Assembly (NCBI RefSeq): GCF_014898815.1
Contig: NW_026515482.1
Location: forward strand, 558,001-622,000
Direction: 5' to 3'
From: Panonychus citri
Taxonomy: Eukaryota > Arthropoda > Arachnida > Trombidiformes > Tetranychidae
DNA length: 64,000 nucleotides
Below are positions 56,301 through 64,000 of this stretch, piece after piece; positions within the stretch are counted from its first letter, which is position 1, and every line of letters begins with the position of its first letter. Under the pieces are notes generated by a model. It worked only from the letters and a program-made list of their open reading frames with translations. It did not search any database and was not told where the DNA came from. The position numbers and the translations under genes were made by a program.

Positions 56301-57736
56301 TAAGTAATGTAAAAAGTATGTTCGAAATTAGCTTTAATCAAATTCTTTTAAATAATCGACCTTCAATACACCTTTACGAACGTTCAGGTACCAAGATGAC
56401 ACTTATTGAAACCAAGTTACGTGATGGATAATATAAAATGGATGAAAAGTTGTTTTCAGGCCATCTCACGATTCGTGGCATTTCCAGCGCATTTTTTAAA
56501 AGTTTTCTGAGCATCCAATGTTCAGAGGATGCCAAGTCTAGCTAAGTATCTAACTTTAGTTGTTATCGCTCAATAAGATAATTCGTAAGCAGTGGAGGAG
56601 CAAGAACAAAGAGGAAACCAAACTTCGTACAGTAGAGGTGGCGAACTCTCTTTCAATCAAAAGGGTTAGCTGACCAAAAAATCGCAAAAAAAGTTTATAT
56701 TAATATATCGATATGAACTTTGGAGAGAATTCCTTGGTTTATAGCTATAAATATCTGATATTTAATATCTCTGAGTTAATGATTAATCTTCGACCAATTT
56801 GGTCATCATGGAGTGAAACGTCGCTCTCAGGGACAAGATTTTATTACATTACTTCATCAGAATCATCTTGATGATTAGCTGAATATCATGATGATACTGA
56901 GAAACATGTGAGTTGAATAGTATTTTATGATAATACTCAATCAAATGTAATCATCACATTGATAATCATTGGAATCAAAAATATCAGTTGATAAACATCA
57001 ATACACACCCAAAGGCTAAAATTAATGAATGAGTTAATCATGATTGAGATTAGGCGTCACCACTTCCAACAATTAGCACAATTAATCGGAATAATATGAT
57101 TAATGGAATGAAATTATGTATAAATGATACGTAAGTTCAATCAACCTAGTTGTGTGAAAGTTCATTGTCAAAATTCATGATTCTGATTCAATTGACTTTT
57201 AGTGGAAAACTTTTGAAAATTGAGATAAAAAGGCAATCAGAATATTTCATTCTCAAAAAGGAACTTAGTTTTTACTTTATACTCATTGGATTGAGGTGGA
57301 AAATGATAAATGATGGAATTGAACTTACCAGCTCTCACATGGAGTTCTGGTGATATTATGGATCCAACTTTATTGTAGGCAATACAACGATAAGATGTAA
57401 GATGAATATCTTGACGAAATGAGTCTGAATGAAATGGTTGTAAGATCAGGGAACCATCTGATCGGATGTATCTTAGTCCAATTACATTATCTACATCGAT
57501 ATGATAATTAATTGACTCCATTGGATTATTTGATGATGAGGAGGAGGAAGTTGATGAAGATGATGTTGATCCTCTAATCCATTTAATCGTAGGTCTTGGG
57601 AGTCCATTTGCTTTACAGTTTAATGTTAATCCAGTTGAATTGTAGAAATCAATTTGTCCATTTGATGTAGATGAGTCAATGGGAAGTGTCACAAAACTTG
57701 GTCCTTCAATGAAACCATCCTCTTGTTTGATAATAT
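25205..57736 (-). CDS. Dscam: Dscam-family cell-adhesion receptor with 9 Ig, 4 FNIII and TM
   Basis: The gene is assembled from 16 exons (57329-57736, 42500-42670, 39509-39655, 35418-35768, 33183-33503, 32623-33093, 32392-32547, 30033-30320, 29217-29969, 28541-28708, 26782-27105, 26306-26587, 25917-26210, 25657-25830, 25513-25590, 25205-25410). All internal exons are multiples of three with phase-1 borders; with a candidate 100-base first exon at 63483-63582 the CDS is 4,692 bases. Ig1 to Ig9, FNIII-1 and FNIII-2 follow Dscam order, with typical sequence signatures. Two more FNIII that resemble Dscam FNIII-5 and -6 follow directly, then TM and a tail of about 110 aa. FNIII-3, FNIII-4 and Ig10 are absent. 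The product is a type I membrane protein for homophilic recognition in neurons. No alternative exon arrays were found. Confidence 0.9.
25513..25590 (-). CDS. Dscam: Dscam-like exon: cytoplasmic micro-exon
   Basis: 26 codons (YNNNERNKMESLSMSSF...), acceptor TTCACAG, donor G|GTAAGC. A symmetric 1-1 exon of 78 bases, so it can be skipped without frame loss. Confidence 0.85.
25657..25830 (-). CDS. Dscam: Dscam-like exon: transmembrane segment
   Basis: A short juxtamembrane stretch, then VVLAPILCAFIVFVVIFITI as the TM helix and STKHQR as stop-transfer. Donor T|GTAAGT. Confidence 0.9.
25917..26210 (-). CDS. Dscam: Dscam-like exon: fourth FNIII (FNIII-6-like)
   Basis: WSENGCPIISYVVQYKQ, TDWIMFSNNI and PATWYDLLMIANSEPGTTEA match the last FNIII of Dscam. 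Acceptor TTTTCAG, donor G|GTAAAA. Confidence 0.9.
26306..26587 (-). CDS. Dscam: Dscam-like exon: third FNIII (FNIII-5-like)
   Basis: DPPGEVLARVTGATHRSLT, ISGYIVNYKSNTEDWEEI and ENLRCGTKYSISITPYNKAG correspond to Dscam FNIII-5, which normally follows Ig10. Two in-phase donors 6 bases apart (26306 and 26312) would add or remove two residues. Confidence 0.88.
26782..27105 (-). CDS. Dscam: Dscam-like exon: FNIII-2
   Basis: APNEAPANVRVEAISSRSLK, IYWSN, GYHIGFRKVNG and TKYGLIVRPFNKKGLG place it as FNIII-2 of Dscam. Acceptor CATTAG, donor G|GTAAGG. Confidence 0.9.
27106..28540. other. Dscam-like intron between FNIII-1 and FNIII-2
   Basis: 1.4 kb, with GA-rich and (GAT)n tracts and no sister exons. 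Confidence 0.5.
28541..28708 (-). CDS. Dscam: Dscam-like exon: end of FNIII-1
   Basis: Not in any long frame; found by phase. It reads WTNSLETASV, then LIPETVYRLRVIAQNGLG and SQEIIIRTEE, the F and G strands of an FNIII. Acceptor AAAAAG is poor, donor G|GTAAGT good. Confidence 0.85.
28739..28761. repeat. (GA)n microsatellite
   Basis: Uninterrupted GA repeat about 30 bases upstream of the FNIII-1 acceptor on the minus strand, forming its CT-rich polypyrimidine region. Confidence 0.85.
29217..29969 (-). CDS. Dscam: Dscam-like exon: Ig8, Ig9 and start of FNIII-1
   Basis: The largest exon. Ig8 has APPRWVIKPEE, VIDCQTDGYPQPTHQWKK and GVYICESSNN. Ig9 has RGDPVILVCTVFGDAPI and AFFTCQARNAFGAD. FNIII-1 opens with GPPEPPTGLKV, SWLPTVNGNSPLLGYIVEY. 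Donor G|GTACGA is weak. Confidence 0.9.
30033..30320 (-). CDS. Dscam: Dscam-like exon: Ig7
   Basis: INPFMFGADLTEGM, VVCSILSGDPPLTFTWLKEG and GNYTCVVSSS match Ig7. In insect Dscam1 this is the exon 9 cluster; here a single exon stands with a 2.1-kb upstream intron that shows no sister exons. Confidence 0.9.
30321..32391. other. Dscam-like intron before Ig7
   Basis: 2.1 kb, AT-rich, with a (GAT)n tract at 31776-31807. No alternative Ig7 exon was found. Confidence 0.5.
31776..31807. repeat. (GAT)n microsatellite
   Basis: About ten GAT units, one of many GAT/ATC tracts in these introns. Confidence 0.8.
32392..32547 (-). CDS. Dscam: Dscam-like exon: second part of Ig6
   Basis: VFRHSNGTLQLVDVHTDDQG and WYRCEVSNG complete Ig6. 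The exon pair 32623-33093 and 32392-32547 is separated by only 75 bases. Confidence 0.9.
   Translation of the reverse strand: MVIHCQYHAESFVIQTGHYNWLTCTQMTRDGIDVKYPMVSKLLKVHSTFIY
32623..33093 (-). CDS. Dscam: Dscam-like exon: Ig5 and first part of Ig6
   Basis: Ig5 (LSLKCSANGSPLPQIRW ... GGLYTCTAYNEIG) is followed by the linker GPPMVHPI and the start of Ig6 (LSIDCPFSGHPIETITWKK). The donor lies in an A-run, A|GTAAAT. Confidence 0.9.
33183..33503 (-). CDS. Dscam: Dscam-like exon: Ig4
   Basis: EPLSVSMRPSQ, GVIDCLIKSS, YEWFKDSKPI, GMYQCIVRSEGA give the two cysteines and Trp of Ig4. Acceptor CTATTAG, donor G|GTAAAA. Confidence 0.88.
33504..35417. other. Dscam-like intron between Ig3 and Ig4
   Basis: 1.9 kb, AT-rich with GATGAT tracts near 34110-34200. 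No gene or sister exon seen. Confidence 0.5.
35418..35768 (-). CDS. Dscam: Dscam-like exon: Ig3
   Basis: A whole Ig domain (VGCLSSADPAPSYHWF ... AGVYVCLVNNSLG) in one exon; insects split it. It carries a Ser-rich insertion (about 20 Ser in 35 residues) between strands C and F. Confidence 0.9.
35769..39508. other. Dscam-like GC-AG intron between Ig2 and Ig3
   Basis: 3.7 kb. Contains a 62-bp (GA)n tract and a shorter TC tract near 38635. Long frames at 38456-38849 are Ser/Phe low complexity. Confidence 0.5.
36198..36259. repeat. (GA)n microsatellite, 62 bp
   Basis: A pure GA dinucleotide run; on the gene strand it is TC. Confidence 0.95.
39509..39655 (-). CDS. Dscam: Dscam-like exon: second half of Ig2, with GC donor
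   Basis: It starts GAA TCA ATG with the G from the previous exon, and holds the second cysteine in WKYRCTVKD. The acceptor is CTTCAG. The only in-phase donor is ACAG|GCAAGT, a GC-AG intron with otherwise perfect consensus. Confidence 0.85.
39656..42499. other. Dscam-like intron splitting Ig2
   Basis: 2.8 kb, with a 62-bp (TC)n tract at 41251-41312. No second Ig2 half-domain exon was found. Confidence 0.5.
41251..41312. repeat. (TC)n microsatellite, 62 bp
   Basis: A pure TC run, the same length as the GA run at 36.2 kb but opposite on the strand. Confidence 0.95.
42500..42670 (-). CDS. Dscam: Dscam-like exon: first half of Ig2
   Basis: Residues EFVIMGNSGLLPCTIPPMVK and VIHWQR carry the first Ig2 cysteine and Trp. 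In insect Dscam1 this half-domain is the exon 4 cassette; here only one version was found. Acceptor ATTCATAG, donor G|GTGAGA. Confidence 0.9.
45120..45249 (+). other. Exon-like island of unknown origin
   Basis: The plus strand reads VTNQEPEVLVGRNYRISVKW and ends in HQQHHCC before a stop. It reads more like protein than the surrounding intron but has no ATG nearby and no partner exon. It could be chance. Confidence 0.2.
49431..49928. mobile_element. 498-bp near-perfect palindrome, TA-flanked
   Basis: The left arm starts TAAGGTATGACCGGTAAT and the right arm ends ATTACCGGTCATACCTTA. Symmetry is exact (coordinates sum to 99359) for about 195 bases per arm and continues imperfectly to a loop near 49665-49700. 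The outer TA on both sides fits a TA target duplication, as in Tc1/mariner-type MITEs. No coding content. Confidence 0.88.
49976..50070 (+). promoter_or_regulatory. Conserved upstream block of IR-like copy F
   Basis: The same block as the other copies (one T to A change in TTTCATTATC), 229 bp before the ATG and 48 bp after the palindrome. Small upstream ORF MIIILATKKSSRLIKLSI. Confidence 0.55.
50205..51237 (+). pseudogene. IR-like receptor pseudogene, copy F, inside a Dscam-like intron
   Basis: It is open from the ATG through M1 (IFIVLLTVLALVLYF). A deletion then removes the M3 region, and the frame resumes in S2 (ESMISFFGKDITVELVF). A TAG interrupts at about 50966 after NIDRNKKR. The rest is readable to M4 (LYLLLCILAIVSFLFEVF), where one extra base shifts the frame before the stop. 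It is the most diverged copy (insertions in S1), so an older duplicate. It lies antisense to the host gene. Confidence 0.85.
51241..51426 (+). other. Exon-like island after copy F
   Basis: An open stretch (DSIVTRVVAVALDWSNLITN, FNGPKLVCKQ) without ATG directly after the pseudogene. Not recognised; possibly another captured fragment. Confidence 0.2.
57329..57736 (-). CDS. Dscam: Dscam-like exon: Ig1
   Basis: Encodes Ig1 (GPSFVTLP, DFYNSTGLTLNCKANGLP, LRYIRSDGSLILQPFHSD, SYRCIAYNKVGS). The acceptor is ATTAAAG and the donor G|GTAAGT. A Ser-run (STSSSSSSNN) is inserted in the middle of the domain. It is not the first coding exon: the phase-1 acceptor requires an upstream signal-peptide exon. Confidence 0.9.
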
Positions 57737-60700
57737 CTTTAATTGTAAATGGCAAAAAAATATCAAGAAAATCAATAATCAATCAACAACAATTAGAAGT
57801 AAGAAAAATAGTGGGCTCAATCTAAGAAACAATCAAAGTGTTAGGGAGGAAAAAAGGAAAAGGAATGGAAAAAGTTATTGTTACTTATCAGTTAGATGAA
57901 CAGAACAATTTGTCTGGTCATTAACATGAACTCATTTCCCTTCAAGTTTCACTATTTTTATGAATGATATTCAGATAATGTCATAGATGAATCAATAGTA
58001 ATAATAAACCATATGACATATTGTTTTTGTCTAGATGAGTAAAAATTTGCTTTAAAATCAAATAGAGGTCAAAGTTATATCATGAATTTATCCTTCCCTT
58101 GCTTTAGGGTCAGAACTGAATACTTTTACATAAGCAACCATGGAGTTACATCATTTCCCTTTAGCATTATTATTAGAACATGAATATATAAGTTAGTGAA
58201 ATAAGATGAATGAAATGTTATTCTGGATAAGAAAAATGTGAATTTACAAAGTAACAGATTCAATCTTTGGTGTGTATGCACATTTATATGCGTATAATAT
58301 ATTGGAGTATATTCATTGTTAGGCTACATGAAATGTTATATATGCTAGAGAAAGAGGGTGAGAGAGTGAGGTTATTCATTGTATTTCAAAGGTCCTTGAT
58401 ACATGGATTATATATACTCCTTTTTTTCAATGGACTCTCAATCTTTTGTGTAACATTTAGCTCGGCAGAATTGTGAAGAAAGGAAAATAAGGAAAATACA
58501 TTCGAGTAATCATGTTATATTAATGCTAGTAAAATGTATTCTAAATGAGTATCTTGTTTTTTAAACGAATCTCCATCTTTATATGTTCAACAATAAACTT
58601 TTCGTAACATATGATTACAACAATTGAGATTATTTCCTAAAGATATATATTCATTATCTATTATAAATGTTTATGTAACCAAATTGAAAAGAAGGAAAAT
58701 ATTGAATAAAAATCAGAATTGAGGGTAATTTTATCATGGGTTTCAATCGAAATGTAATATTAACATTTGATTCTTTTGTAAGGTGAGGGTCATTTTATGA
58801 TTGCATCATTTGTAAGGGAAATTGAAAGAGTCGTAGTTAATCTGGTCCGTTTGGACACTTATTTGATGGTCGGAGTTTTGTTTTATTATATTTTATTTTC
58901 CATTTCAAGTCTCATTTGAGTTGCAAGGTGATCACGAGTTTTATTGCTTCTTAATACATTTTCATGTTAATAACATATGGAATAGAGCTCAATTGAGTTT
59001 AATTCAATTCCAATATTGCTATAGTCGTTGTTCGAAGTCATTTTTGAATGTCTACAAATAACATGGTCAGTAAAAGTGAGCAAATGATATTAAATTTTAC
59101 GATAATGAAACTTTACAAAAGTTAATATTTGTGAGTATAAAATCGGCCTACTCTAGTATTCCTGTTGAACATTCATTGTTGGTGTATCAGGGGTCTCGAC
59201 GAACAACAATTATTGAATGATTTAAATCTAATCAAAATACGAACTCGTCCAAAAATTTCATACAGACAATTGACAAATCTACTCACCATCACGCCAACTC
59301 ATGGTAATACTCAAACGTAACAAACAGGTAGAGATTTCTCACCAATGCGTCTAACATAAAGATATTCACCTAATAGTTAATGACTTTATGATAGTTCAAT
59401 TAGTTTTATCAATGAACAAAATGTAAATGAATCACAAATAAAGGCTACATAATCGAGTAAAATAAAATTTTCGAGGGCTGATTGATTAAACTTGAACGAA
59501 TAAAAAATCATCATTCCAACTCATCTATTACTTTGATTCTGTTTTTCTCTCATTGAATTGGATGTTGCTCATATTCTCCCTCCTCTCATGAAGATGATAA
59601 AATTTTCTTCCTCTTCATCTTAACTTTCGATCTATCATCATCTTTCTTTTGTCTATCATAGGTATAAAACTGCTACCGATTCCGTATGTATGGACTGATG
59701 ATTGAATTGATCATCCATCATGAAGATAAAATAATAGTTAATCTTATTTCGCTGAGGATTTGAGATTCTTGAAATTCCAATGAAACGTGATCATAGGGAG
59801 GAAAAAGGGGTTTAACTGATGATGATCATCATCATGAAAAGGAAGTGACGATAAAAATTGAGTTTGTGACTCTACCTTCAGGATCATCTTAACGTGATTG
59901 ACTTAACAGTTAGTATCCAAAACTGAGGAACCGAGAAACAGTAAAAGCTAAGGGAGATGATGATGATACTGATGATATAACGAGTATATGTAATGAAGAT
60001 GAGGAAGACAAAAGATGAAAGAGAGAGAAAGAGATAGAGCAACATTATGATGAATGATCTGACAAAATTTGTTGACGCTAAAGATTGTAAATGCTTTTCT
60101 TTTCATTGCAAACCTAAATTACCAGGAGATTCAAGCTAAATATTGTTTCCTTTTGTATTCCAATCATTATCAATATGAGTTTTACTCTTTTTTTTTGTTT
60201 ACTCGGAGACAATTCATCCAACTATTCAATAGAATTGAAATTATCTCTCCTCATGAAAAGAAATGAAAACTTTCATTTTCCATCTTATGCCAATCTAATA
60301 ATTCATTAGGAACAATTTAAATTCTGTCACCAAAATATAAACTTGATTAGTTGATTGTTAGGATAACCTTTTCTGATTGTTAAGGTTTCTTTTTTTTCTT
60401 TATCATTGAATTACCGTTTTTCTGATTATTTGAACAGTTAACTAAATTGTAATTTAATTGTTAAGGTTAAATTGTTGTTCTTTCATCTTCCAAGTTGCAA
60501 GTTTAACTTTTCTCTAGCTTTTTGATTTCGTTTCTCTCATTCTATTTACAATAATTACTTTCAAGTTCTGATTCTAATCAAATTGTTTTCTAAGATGTTT
60601 TTTTTCTCGTTGCTCCATTTCCTTTAACAATCAGTTTGATGCTCATTGCTGTTGATGATTAAATTGTTAACATGAAAGTTGTAAGTGGCTTTTACATGGG

Positions 60701-63482
60701 AAAAGACAACTAGAAGGTTAATTTGTGTATGTAAATAGTTCAATTAAGCTGATTATTCAAATGATAATTGTTAATTTCCTGAAGGCGAAAAAAACCTAAG
60801 ATTGAACATCATGAGAAAACTATCATGTTTAAACCGTAGAAGATAATCAATTATCTTAATTTGATTGTGATCTTTTTTTTCGTTTTCATTACAATGAATA
60901 GTGTAAACATCTAAATATTAATATGTAACTTATCATCACCATCATCATCAAGGAAACAAAATAATCATTTAATTTCAATAGATATTAATCAAAGCAATCA
61001 AAGGAAAGGTTATACATGTATTAGATAGTCAACTATTTGATTTACTTTCCAAGTAAAAATCTGATCGTGAAATGTTTGACAAATTGAGCTCAAATTGTGA
61101 TAATATTAACAGAATCTGAGCCATTACTAATTGCGATTGGTGTAAAGGTTATTCATGATAAAGACAATGATAAAAAAATACAAAAAGATTCAATTCCATG
61201 ATATTATCTGAATATGTTCACTGAGCTTATTAATATTAATCAGTATGTTTCAAGCTTATTACATAATAAATACAAATAATGTTTATCATTAATATCAAGC
61301 TGAAACCCTCTTGAAATGTTGAGATGATGAGGAGGATAAAAAAAATATGAGAATATTGTTGAAACAGTGAAACTGAATTGGAACTTTTTTTCCCCTCATC
61401 TTCAACGCTTAATTAACATGATGACGATGATAACATGATGAGAAGTGTCAACAATTGAGCTGAATGGTAAAAAACATCATGCATAAATTAGATCATCATC
61501 ATCATACTACTGTAGTTAAATAACAGAGGGAAAAGTTGAGTAACATTTCTTGGTAACAATGAGTAAATGATTAACTTGAAACTTGTTTGATAATTGTTTC
61601 AATTCAATGTAATCAAATTGTAGACACAAAATATTCATTATAAATTGGTTAACAATCATTTTTATCAATTAGTTAATCATTAATAACCTTCGGTAATCCC
61701 TCTCATTCATTGACTTTTTTTATAAACTTAATGTGCTGATAACGAGTGAAAAATCATCAAATTCTGGATAATCTCCCTTGAAAGGAAGTAAGTAATTCAT
61801 GAAGCTGATGTTATTCTGAAACTCATTATTTAGTTTGATCAATATAAACATCAAAAGGTGAAAGAAAAGTCATTAAATTCTGTGAGATACCATCTTATCA
61901 TCAGACATTACGCTTTTATCATGAATTGTATCAATCAGTTGAATTCCTTCAATATTTTTACATTCACAATCAGTTGATTAATTAGTCAAACACACTTGCA
62001 ACCTTTGTAATCCATGGTACTGTTAGGATCTAGAAGATTCTAATGTAACGTCAACCATAAGTACAATCAAGTACATTGTTGAAATCAAATAATTGATTCC
62101 CCTCTTTGTCGTTAAGGTGAATTCACCTTTGTCACCTTGACCAAGGTAACCTTTACTTTTTGTATATAAAGTCTTGTGTAGGCAATATACAAGTAACCAG
62201 TTAAGTTTAGTTCACCTTTTTTCAAACATAAACTTTATACCTTCAACTATTATGATTTACCCCTTGTACCCTTTCTTGATTATTTAACTATTAAAGCTAT
62301 TTTCTATTCTAAGTACGATCTATTGTTCAATTCTAACAGGTATAGTAATCACTTAAATAACCAAATCCTACAATACATTGATTGGTCCATAACCCTTAAT
62401 AAGACCGTCGCTATTATCAGACAAATAAACCGTTGAACCGATTTAACTGTTTTCAAGATATTAAATTGAATCAAGAGTTTGGGTGATGATCTTAAAATTA
62501 TCGGATGATCTGTAATTTTAATCACATCTATCTAATGCAAATCAACAACGGATGAAGGTCATTTTGTACATGATACAATCGGCTGTACGTACAAAATGTA
62601 TAGTCGATTATCTTGTATCGAGATTGATTGATATAAGTAGAAATGGGATAAATGTTTTAGAGTTTACAGAATCTTTCATGAGCATTTATCATTTTTTTAA
62701 ACTTTATTACATGAGCATTATTAGCCTGAAATGTGTAGGAGTGAAACTAATATATTTATACCAATTGAAATGCTTATCGGTTCTAAGCTTGATAAGAAAA
62801 CAAAAGTAATCATAGTGAATTGAAATTCATTGCTTTTAACTCAGGTTCAAGTTCAACTCATAAATTTGAGGGAAATTTTCTTGTTCTTATAGCATTAGCC
62901 ATGATTATCAGTGAAATGATTACTCTGATTTTTACTGTTATATTTTACTATTATTATTTTTGATTTGATTTTTTCTTGCAAGTAAATCAACTCAATCCAT
63001 TATTTTGATTGTTATTATTACTTATGAATTAGTTTGTTTCTTTTTTCTCAAAATCAAAATGAAATGATTATCATGAGTCTAATAGCAAATAAACTTTCAT
63101 TAAACTGAGCCCATGGTCATTGGTCAAGTTTTTGTATTCCAAGACGTTTTCTTGAGATAAATGAATGATTCCTAGTAAAATATCAATAACTTTGTTCTGG
63201 AAGAATAAAACTTTTTTATATAAATTCTAATGTGGGGAAATCCAATATAATAGATATTATCATGATTGCTCTTTTCTTAATGAGGCTCTTCATACACTGA
63301 CCATTTCACTGAAAAGTTATGACTGAAAATTGTCAATGAGAATTTAGAATAATCAAAAGAATTTTTTTTTCTCTTTTATAAATTTCGCCAAAAAGAAAAC
63401 AAAAACACTGAGTATTTGAAAGGACATTCAGACGATTCAATGATAACCTTAGACGATGGACTCAATGATGCTTAGAATTTAC
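57737..63482. other. Putative first intron of the Dscam-like gene
   Basis: 5.7 kb if the signal-peptide exon at 63.5 kb is right. AT-rich with a 318-bp solo LTR at 62021-62338. No other gene recognised. Confidence 0.4.
62021..62338. mobile_element. Solo LTR, 318 bp
   Basis: Begins TGTTAGGATC and ends TTCTAACA (TG...CA with an inverted TGTTAG/CTAACA). It has a TATATAAAG box at about 62163, and is flanked by GGTAC (62016-62020) and GGTAT (62339-62343), a 4-of-5 match to a 5-bp target duplication. TGTTAGGATC-like starts occur in copia-type LTRs. No internal region is present. Confidence 0.65.
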
Positions 63483-63582
63483 TTTTTCCATGGAAGAAAA
63501 AATGAAGAAAGATTATCATCAACATCATGAAAAGAAAAGTTTTTAAGGTTTTAAGTAACAGAAAATGTTTTTCATTTTCCAT
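63483..63582 (-). CDS. Dscam: Candidate first coding exon (signal peptide) of the Dscam-like gene
   Basis: ATG at 63582. The exon encodes MENEKHFLLL, then a hydrophobic run (FLFMMLMIIFLHFFFHGK) that could act as a signal peptide, and ends at A|GTAAAT in phase 1, as the Ig1 exon requires. The joined length makes the total CDS divisible by three. Other upstream exons or a first exon outside the window remain possible. Confidence 0.35.
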
Positions 63583-64000
63583 TTCTAATACTTTTCTTTT
63601 TGCCTTGAAACCAAAAAATAAAAACTTTTTTCTTAACATTCGATACAATGAACTTCTCATGGATCCTTTTCCTTTTATCATCTCTTACCATCCTACTTTT
63701 TTTCTCTCATCATCTTCTTCTCATCATCTCTTTATATTTGCCTGATAAACAACCAGATATTAAAAATTTTCTTTGCAAAAACTTTTCGAAGAAAAGAGGA
63801 CAAAACATTCTCTCTCTCTCTCTCTGGGATCACACTTTCTTTGCTCATCATCATCATGTTCAATGCTCACTTTATTAAACATCATCTTCATCACCATAAA
63901 CACCTTGTTTCAACCACTTTTCACCCAAAATCTGACTCAAAACAATTGAACAATCATCTGATTAATGTTATTAGATTTTGAAACTTTTCAAATTCAATCA
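63583..64000. other. Upstream flank of the Dscam-like gene
   Basis: AT-rich with a short TC tract (63,811). No element assigned. Confidence 0.35.

Larger units (their letters stand above)
42671..57328. other. 14.7-kb Dscam-like intron between Ig1 and Ig2
   Basis: It holds the 498-bp palindrome, the IR-like block and the copy F pseudogene (49.4-51.2 kb). Elsewhere it is AT-rich with TCA/GAT tracts, GA runs (47,140; 54,541) and weak exon-like islands at 45.1 and 51.3 kb. No Ig2 alternative exons were seen. Confidence 0.5.

Noticed and set aside
56590..56660. GCAGTGGAGGAGC-like sequence resembling a DNA-transposon end
   Set aside because: No inverted partner or target duplication was found nearby.
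30321..57328. Arrays of alternative Dscam exons (Ig2, Ig3, Ig7 cassettes)
   Set aside because: Looked for repeated exon units flanked by AG/GT in the long introns; none seen beyond the single exons listed.
1..64000. tRNA, rRNA or CRISPR arrays
   Set aside because: No cloverleaf with intact A and B boxes, no rRNA-like conserved block and no regularly spaced repeats were noticed by eye; a tRNAscan run would be decisive.

Overview
The window is AT-rich arthropod nuclear DNA. Long introns, (TCA)n/(GA)n microsatellites, a Dscam-type gene and a local expansion of ionotropic-receptor-like (IR-like) genes suggest a chelicerate, most likely a trombidiform mite. That placement is inference; no marker gene here proves it.

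Layout. 1-6460: a Ty3/gypsy LTR retrotransposon on the minus strand, with gag, CCHC knuckle, protease, RT, RNase H and integrase, a 5' LTR and a PBS. Its 3' LTR lies off the window and its coding region has three frame changes. 6.6-20.2 kb is an unstable accessory block. It holds two intact IR-like receptor genes (6861-8087 and 11497-12717, plus strand), several broken or rearranged copies on both strands, a decayed MULE transposase, a hAT-type MITE with a perfect 8-bp target duplication, a 349-bp palindrome, a duplicated segment carrying a tiny putative secreted-peptide gene, and two fragments that look like the N-terminal region of a vitellogenin/large lipid transfer protein. 21.3-24.6 kb holds two housekeeping genes: a single-exon LysM membrane protein (LYSMD3/4-like, plus) and a three-exon tRNA-dihydrouridine synthase 3-like gene (minus).

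25.2-63.6 kb is one large minus-strand Dscam-family cell-adhesion gene. I traced 16 coding exons plus a candidate signal-peptide exon; every exon junction is phase 1 and the lengths sum to an open frame (about 1,563 aa with the candidate first exon). The domain order is nine Ig, four FNIII, one TM and a short tail. FNIII-3, FNIII-4 and Ig10 of canonical Dscam are absent. Its 14.7-kb second intron contains an IR-like pseudogene and a 498-bp near-perfect palindrome; its first intron contains a 318-bp solo LTR.

The most interesting points are: (i) the IR-like family, whose copies share a strongly conserved block about 220-235 bp upstream of the start codon and are repeatedly joined to transposon ends or foreign gene fragments; (ii) the reduced Dscam architecture; (iii) the two long palindromes. 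Exon borders were assigned by eye from GT/AG (once GC/AG) signals and phase, without transcript support.
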